DNA from: Prevotella sp. | GTDB lineage: Bacteria; Bacteroidota; Bacteroidia; Bacteroidales; Bacteroidaceae | DNA length: 7,522 bases | Assembly (NCBI GenBank): GCA_022732315.1 | Contig: JAIJUV010000118.1 | Span: forward strand, 1-7,522 | Reading direction: 5' to 3' | Shown: positions 4,935 through 7,522 of the stretch, piece by piece | Position numbering within the stretch: position 1 is the first letter of the stretch | Layout: every line of letters starts with the position of its first letter | Notes under the pieces: generated by a model | Database searches by the model: none | What the model was told of the DNA's origin: nothing | Seen by the model: the letters and a program-made list of their open reading frames with translations, nothing else | Position numbers and translations under genes: made by a program

Positions 4935-5435
4935 ATGAGCGAAAATACAAGAAACAGTACCGTAGCCATATCTCCCGATGATGCCAAGCGGTTAGAGAAA
5001 TTTTGCAAGGCAAACCGTATCACGAAAAAGGATTTTATTTCCCTTTCGTTATCCTATTTCGAGAGTCAAGGGATTAACCCAGCGAAGCACGAAACCCCGA
5101 AAGCAGAAATGGAAAAAGTAACAAAACGGCTCGACCAATTTTTTGCTTTTATGAAGAAACAGGAACAGGATATTTTGCGCCCGATGTATGCCGATATGAC
5201 GGCACACAGAAAAGAGAATAATTATTACTTAGCGCAGTTAGAAGATAAAACCCACGAAATCTATAAAGGGGTTCGGGCAGAGGTCAAAGACTTAAAGCCT
5301 ATATTCACTAAACTCGATTCTTTAAGCAAATTGACGACAGATGAAACCGCACGTTTACGGCACGGGTTTGAATTGCTTCTTAATTTGGTTGATGAAAAGA
5401 ACAAAAGCGGTTTAATGGGTAAACTATTTGGCTGA
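4935..5435 (+). CDS. mobA: MobA: BfmA/BtgA-like DNA-binding mobilization protein
   Basis: This 166-residue protein resembles the BfmA/BtgA family of Bacteroidota mobilization accessory proteins, which bind oriT and help load the relaxase. The N-terminal part (NSTVAISPDDAKRLEKFCKA, then ITKKDFISLSLSYF, residues about 7-42) has the strand-helix-helix pattern of a ribbon-helix-helix domain. The rest is charged and helical, probably coiled coil (about 55-155). Its stop codon overlaps the mobB start by one base (TGATG), so the two are translationally coupled. It is preceded by the hairpin-rich candidate oriT and a palindromic promoter, consistent with oriT binding and self-control. Family assignment is good; the exact role on this plasmid is inferred. 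Confidence 0.82.
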   Translation: MSENTRNSTVAISPDDAKRLEKFCKANRITKKDFISLSLSYFESQGINPAKHETPKAEMEKVTKRLDQFFAFMKKQEQDILRPMYADMTAHRKENNYYLAQLEDKTHEIYKGVRAEVKDLKPIFTKLDSLSKLTTDETARLRHGFELLLNLVDEKNKSGLMGKLFG

Positions 5436-6229
5436 TGAACGTAAAGATACAAGGCGGTGGGGGTGGTGCGTATGCCAATACAGGCAGTTGCATAGGCGTA
5501 ACCAATTACCTTGCCCATGAAGATGTACAGCAAATAAAAGACGGGCAAGAACAGGAACAGTTTTTCACCCATAACAAAGATAAAGTAAGCGACAGGGAAG
5601 TAGTGTACAAGATTGATAACAACAGAGCCAAGCTAAGCAAAACAGATAGTAAATTTTTCGTTGTTACAGTCAGCCCAAGCAAAGACGAAATCAAGGCAAT
5701 GGGTAAGACGAGAGAGGAACAGACCGCCAACTTTAAGCAGTACATAAACGAGGGTATAATGAACAGGTATGCCGAGAATTTTGGCAAAGACTTAAAAAAC
5801 AAAGATTTAGTTTACTATGCCAAGATACACTACAGTCGAGACGATAAGCAAGGAGAGCAGATGCACGCCCATATAATCGTAAGCCGTAAGGATGCCACCA
5901 ATACAAAAAAACTATCTCCGCAGACTAATCACAGGGGAAGCAGTAAAGGAGCGGTAAAGAGCGGTTTTAACCGTGATGAGTTCTACCGTAAGAGTGAACA
6001 TACTTTTGACAGGGGTTTTAACTACGACCGTGATTTTAAGAACTCATACGACTATCAAAACACCGTCAAAAATGGAAAGTTAAGCGATATAAAGAAACTC
6101 GATAAAATGGAGCAGGAACACATACAGAGGATAGACAGGAACAAAGAACTACATACCCAAATGAACCAGGAACGGCAACGGCAGGAACAACGCCAGGAAC
6201 AAAGCAGGGGTAGGGGCATGAGCCGATAA
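5435..6229 (+). CDS. mobB: MobB: relaxase of the DUF5712/Bacteroidota MobB type
   Basis: This 264-residue protein is the probable relaxase, which nicks oriT and pilots the strand. It begins MNVKIQGGGGGAYANTGSC, followed by NYLAHED (24-30), the usual N-terminus of this family. Tyr25 or Tyr13 is a candidate nucleophile. A histidine motif combines His132 (AKIHYSRDD) with HAH at 144-146 (QMHAHIIVSR), matching the metal-binding HUH-type motif of relaxases. The C-terminal 40 residues are rich in Gln, Arg and Glu (ERQRQEQRQEQSRGRG) and probably disordered or DNA-binding. Databases often mislabel such proteins as molybdopterin MobB, which is wrong here. It starts on the last base of mobA. On the circle, the ermF insert begins 17 bases after its stop. 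Confidence 0.85.
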   Translation: MNVKIQGGGGGAYANTGSCIGVTNYLAHEDVQQIKDGQEQEQFFTHNKDKVSDREVVYKIDNNRAKLSKTDSKFFVVTVSPSKDEIKAMGKTREEQTANFKQYINEGIMNRYAENFGKDLKNKDLVYYAKIHYSRDDKQGEQMHAHIIVSRKDATNTKKLSPQTNHRGSSKGAVKSGFNRDEFYRKSEHTFDRGFNYDRDFKNSYDYQNTVKNGKLSDIKKLDKMEQEHIQRIDRNKELHTQMNQERQRQEQRQEQSRGRGMSR

Positions 6230-6236
6230 ATATATA

Positions 6237-6246
6237 AACATATAAA
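6237..6246 (+). repeat. 10-bp direct repeat flanking the ermF insert (other copy 112-121)
   Basis: AACATATAAA occurs at 6237-6246, just left of the insert, and again at 112-121 at its right edge. It may be a target duplication. It could equally reflect a tandem AT-rich repeat in the original mobB-mobC gap into which the insert went. Confidence 0.6.
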
Positions 6247-6252
6247 CGGTTC

Positions 6253-6376
6253 TCAGCTATACGCAGGCAGGGATTTTAACCACTAAACTTCCTACGAAGA
6301 ACTGAACTTTAAATTTACCACTTAACTGTCCTACGAAGCACGAAACCCCTGCTTGCGTATAGGTGATGTTATGCGG
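6253..6376 (-). repeat. attC-like imperfect inverted repeat at the ermF cassette end
   Basis: The arms CTATACGCAGGCAGGG (6257-6272) and CCCTGCTTGCGTATAG (6347-6362) are complementary at 15 of 16 positions. TCA (6253-6255) and TGA (6364-6366) extend the stem after a mismatch. The right arm is followed, six bases after GCGTATA, by GTTATGC (6368-6374), which fits the integron core GTTRRRY at six of seven positions. The size (about 125 bp), the paired L-like boxes and the variable middle fit attC sites. A dif/Xer-type site (two inverted boxes around six bases, GCGTATA and TTATGC) is the nearest alternative. Confidence 0.6.
6275..6344 (+). repeat. Imperfect tandem direct repeat inside the long inverted repeat
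   Basis: CCACTAAACT then TCCTACGAAG (6280-6299) recurs as CCACTTAACT, G, TCCTACGAAG (6318-6338), about 38-39 bases later. The similarity extends a few bases on each side. It occupies the middle of the attC-like element, where such sites are normally variable. Confidence 0.65.
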
Positions 6377-6407
6377 TCGGTTTTCAATTTCTCTTTTTTC
6401 TCGTTAA

Positions 6408-6433
6408 TTTGTCGAGCAAAGTTACTAAATTTG
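6408..6433 (+). promoter_or_regulatory. Probable ermF promoter
   Basis: TAAATTTG (6426-6433) is a perfect -7 TAnnTTTG element. The nearest TTTG (6408-6411) is only 14 bases upstream, shorter than the usual 17-23, so the -33 element is poor. Transcription would start near 6440, leaving a leader of about 230 nt before ermF. Confidence 0.55.
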
Positions 6434-6460
6434 CAGTCAAGCAATTTCAATTTTTGAATT

Positions 6461-6493
6461 ATGTATTTCAGCAGACCTTGGACTTCTATCTAA
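6461..6493 (+). CDS. Short leader ORF 1 upstream of ermF (10 codons)
   Basis: ATG 6461 encodes MYFSRPWTSI and ends at TAA 6491-6493, about 20 nt after the predicted transcription start. Its last codons lie in the left arm of the hairpin at 6480-6507 and its stop is in the loop, the layout seen in leader-peptide attenuators. Such a short frame can arise by chance; expression is not shown. Confidence 0.32.
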   Translation: MYFSRPWTSI

Positions 6494-6507
6494 GTGATAG
6501 GCAGTCC
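6480..6507 (+). promoter_or_regulatory. Leader hairpin overlapping leader ORF 1
   Basis: GGACT-T-CTATC (6480-6490), loop TAAGT, GATAG-GC-AGTCC (6496-6507). Ten base pairs form with a small internal loop. There is no U-tract, so it is not a plain terminator. It may modulate leader translation or protect the mRNA. Confidence 0.5.
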
Positions 6508-6546
6508 TGAAAATTCCAATCTCTTTTAGGTCAAGACAATTAGTCT

Positions 6547-6594
6547 ATGGGTTTCGTGTGCCGACTTTTTTGTAAAGGCGTTACGTTGTCATAG
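6547..6594 (+). CDS. Short leader ORF 2 upstream of ermF (15 codons)
   Basis: ATG 6547 encodes MGFVCRLFCKGVTLS, ending at TAG 6592-6594. Its last three codons (TTG TCA TAG) can pair with the ermF start region. It is about the length of known Erm leader peptides but shows no clear match to a published stalling motif. The case rests on its position and on the pairing. Confidence 0.35.
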   Translation: MGFVCRLFCKGVTLS

Positions 6595-6676
6595 TTGCTC
6601 TGTCGGGTAATACTGTCTATTCACTTCTCCACGATTTGAATTCAAGTATTCACCTGTAAGAAGTTACTAATGACAA
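6586..6676 (+). promoter_or_regulatory. Candidate translational attenuator sequestering the ermF start codon
   Basis: TTGTCATAGT (6586-6595) can pair with ACTAATGACAA (6666-6676) over 10 bp with one bulged A, burying ATG 6670-6672. Two competing pairings are possible: GACAA (6535-6539) with TTGTC (6586-6590), and CCGAC (6561-6565) with GTCGG (6602-6606). The latter crosses the sequestering helix and would exclude it. A ribosome stalled on leader ORF 2 would cover 6586-6595 and free the start. All of this is inferred from base pairing. Confidence 0.42.
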
Positions 6677-7470
6677 AAAAGAAATTGCCCGTTCGTTTTA
6701 CGGGTCAGCACTTTACTATTGATAAAGTGCTAATAAAAGATGCAATAAGACAAGCAAATATAAGTAATCAGGATACGGTTTTAGATATTGGGGCAGGCAA
6801 GGGGTTTCTTACTGTTCATTTATTAAAAATCGCCAACAATGTTGTTGCTATTGAAAACGACACAGCTTTGGTTGAACATTTACGAAAATTATTTTCAGAT
6901 GCCCGAAATGTTCAAGTTGTCGGTTGTGATTTTAGGAATTTTGCAGTTCCGAAATTTCCTTTCAAAGTGGTGTCAAATATTCCTTATGGCATTACTTCCG
7001 ATATTTTCAAAATCCTGATGTTTGAGAGTCTTGGAAATTTTCTGGGAGGTTCCATTGTCCTTCAGTTAGAACCTACACAAAAGTTATTTTCGAGGAAGCT
7101 TTACAATCCATATACCGTTTTCTATCATACTTTTTTTGATTTGAAACTTGTCTATGAGGTAGGTCCTGAAAGTTTCTTGCCACCGCCAACTGTCAAATCA
7201 GCCCTGTTAAACATTAAAAGAAAACACTTATTTTTTGATTTTAAGTTTAAAGCCAAATACTTAGCATTTATTTCCTGTCTGTTAGAGAAACCTGATTTAT
7301 CTGTAAAAACAGCTTTAAAGTCGATTTTCAGGAAAAGTCAGGTCAGGTCAATTTCGGAAAAATTCGGTTTAAACCTTAATGCTCAAATTGTTTGTTTGTC
7401 TCCAAGTCAATGGGTAAACTGTTTTTTGGAAATGCTGGAAGTTGTCCCTGAAAAATTTCATCCTTCGTAG
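6670..7470 (+). CDS. ermF: ErmF 23S rRNA adenine-N6 methyltransferase (MLS-B resistance)
   Basis: The enzyme transfers methyl groups from S-adenosylmethionine to A2058 (E. coli numbering) of 23S rRNA, blocking macrolides, lincosamides and streptogramin B. The 266-residue length and sequence match ErmF as I remember it. It shows the SAM-binding motif DIGAGKGFLT (39-48), the acidic residue in AIEND (60-64), GCDFRNF (85-91), the catalytic NIPYG (103-107) and FLPPPTVKSALL (169-180), the last shared with KsgA/Erm enzymes. All key motifs are intact. It has its own promoter and a long structured leader. It is not flanked by IS4351, its partner in Tn4351. There is no clear terminator after it, so transcription may read into mobC. 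Confidence 0.97.
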   Translation: MTKKKLPVRFTGQHFTIDKVLIKDAIRQANISNQDTVLDIGAGKGFLTVHLLKIANNVVAIENDTALVEHLRKLFSDARNVQVVGCDFRNFAVPKFPFKVVSNIPYGITSDIFKILMFESLGNFLGGSIVLQLEPTQKLFSRKLYNPYTVFYHTFFDLKLVYEVGPESFLPPPTVKSALLNIKRKHLFFDFKFKAKYLAFISCLLEKPDLSVKTALKSIFRKSQVRSISEKFGLNLNAQIVCLSPSQWVNCFLEMLEVVPEKFHPS

Positions 7471-7522
7471 TTCAAAGTCGGGTGGTTGTCAAGATGATTT
7501 TTTTGGTTTGGTGTCGTCTTTT

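Larger units (their letters stand above)
6247..7522. mobile_element. ermF insert, attC-like cassette (continues across the circle to position 113)
   Basis: The segment from 6247 through the junction to 113 (1290 bp on the circle) interrupts the usual mobA-mobB-mobC order. Read on the minus strand it begins G^TTATGCGG (114 to 106) and ends with a long imperfect inverted repeat (6376 down to 6247). Circularising it would join CCGCATAA to C and recreate CCGCATAAC, the 9-bp complement of GTTATGCGG at 6368-6376. That is the architecture of an integron cassette with R''/R' simple sites. ermF is oriented against the attC polarity and has its own promoter. No integrase is encoded. No IS4351 ends or transposase are seen. 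The boundaries are inferred. Confidence 0.55.

Noticed and set aside
5435..6229. Molybdopterin-guanine dinucleotide biosynthesis MobB
   Set aside because: The protein lacks a P-loop GTPase motif and has relaxase-like histidines. The shared name MobB is a known source of mislabelling.
6230..6669. IS4351 end or another transposon remnant upstream of ermF
   Set aside because: No transposase fragment is visible, and no matched transposon-like terminal repeats were found apart from the 11-bp pair that fits the cassette model. A database comparison would be needed to exclude a very short IS end.
7471..7522. Intrinsic terminator after ermF in the T-rich stretch
   Set aside because: The T-run has no preceding stable stem, so it does not meet the usual terminator pattern.

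Overview
The window is almost certainly one complete small circular plasmid, opened at an arbitrary point. Its first 99 bases (1-99) are identical to its last 99 (7424-7522), so the unique circle is 7423 bp and position 7423 joins position 1. The likely host is a Bacteroidota bacterium (Flavobacteriia or Bacteroidia). Three things point there: the promoters follow the TTTG / TAnnTTTG consensus of that phylum, start sites are AT-rich without strong Shine-Dalgarno sequences, and the gene families are typical of the group (ermF, BfmA/BtgA-type MobA, DUF5712-type MobB relaxase, VirD4-like MobC). The genus cannot be told from this sequence.

Layout around the circle. (1) 149-2022, plus strand: mobC, a VirD4/TraG-like coupling ATPase, and a translationally coupled 58-residue ORF. 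(2) 2024-2054: a GC-rich terminator that can serve both strands. (3) 2062-3403, minus strand: an operon of an unknown 89-residue protein, a Rep_3-family replication initiator and a 38-residue membrane peptide. (4) 3407-3693: the replication control region, with a consensus promoter, an inverted-repeat operator over it, 21-bp iterons and a large perfect inverted repeat. (5) 3783-4446, minus strand: a Phd/YefM-YoeB toxin-antitoxin pair bracketed by two nearly identical 22-bp palindromes. (6) 4500-4934: no convincing gene, but a dense series of hairpins ahead of the mobilization genes, the best place for oriT. (7) 4935-6229, plus strand: mobA and mobB, overlapping by one base. (8) 6247 through the circle junction to 113: a 1290-bp insert carrying ermF, preceded by a long imperfect inverted repeat and a structured leader with two short ORFs.

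How it works together: Rep with the iterons replicates the plasmid, the toxin-antitoxin pair stabilises it, and MobA/MobB/MobC allow transfer by a helper conjugation system, since no mating-pore genes are present. ErmF methylates 23S rRNA and gives macrolide-lincosamide-streptogramin B resistance.

The most interesting reading is that the ermF segment is an integron-like (attC-type) cassette inserted between mobB and mobC. Joining its two ends would rebuild 9-bp complementary GTTATGCGG / CCGCATAAC simple sites around the long inverted repeat. A second point is that the ermF leader can fold so that the end of a 15-codon ORF pairs with the ermF start codon, as in a translational attenuator. Both are inferences from sequence.
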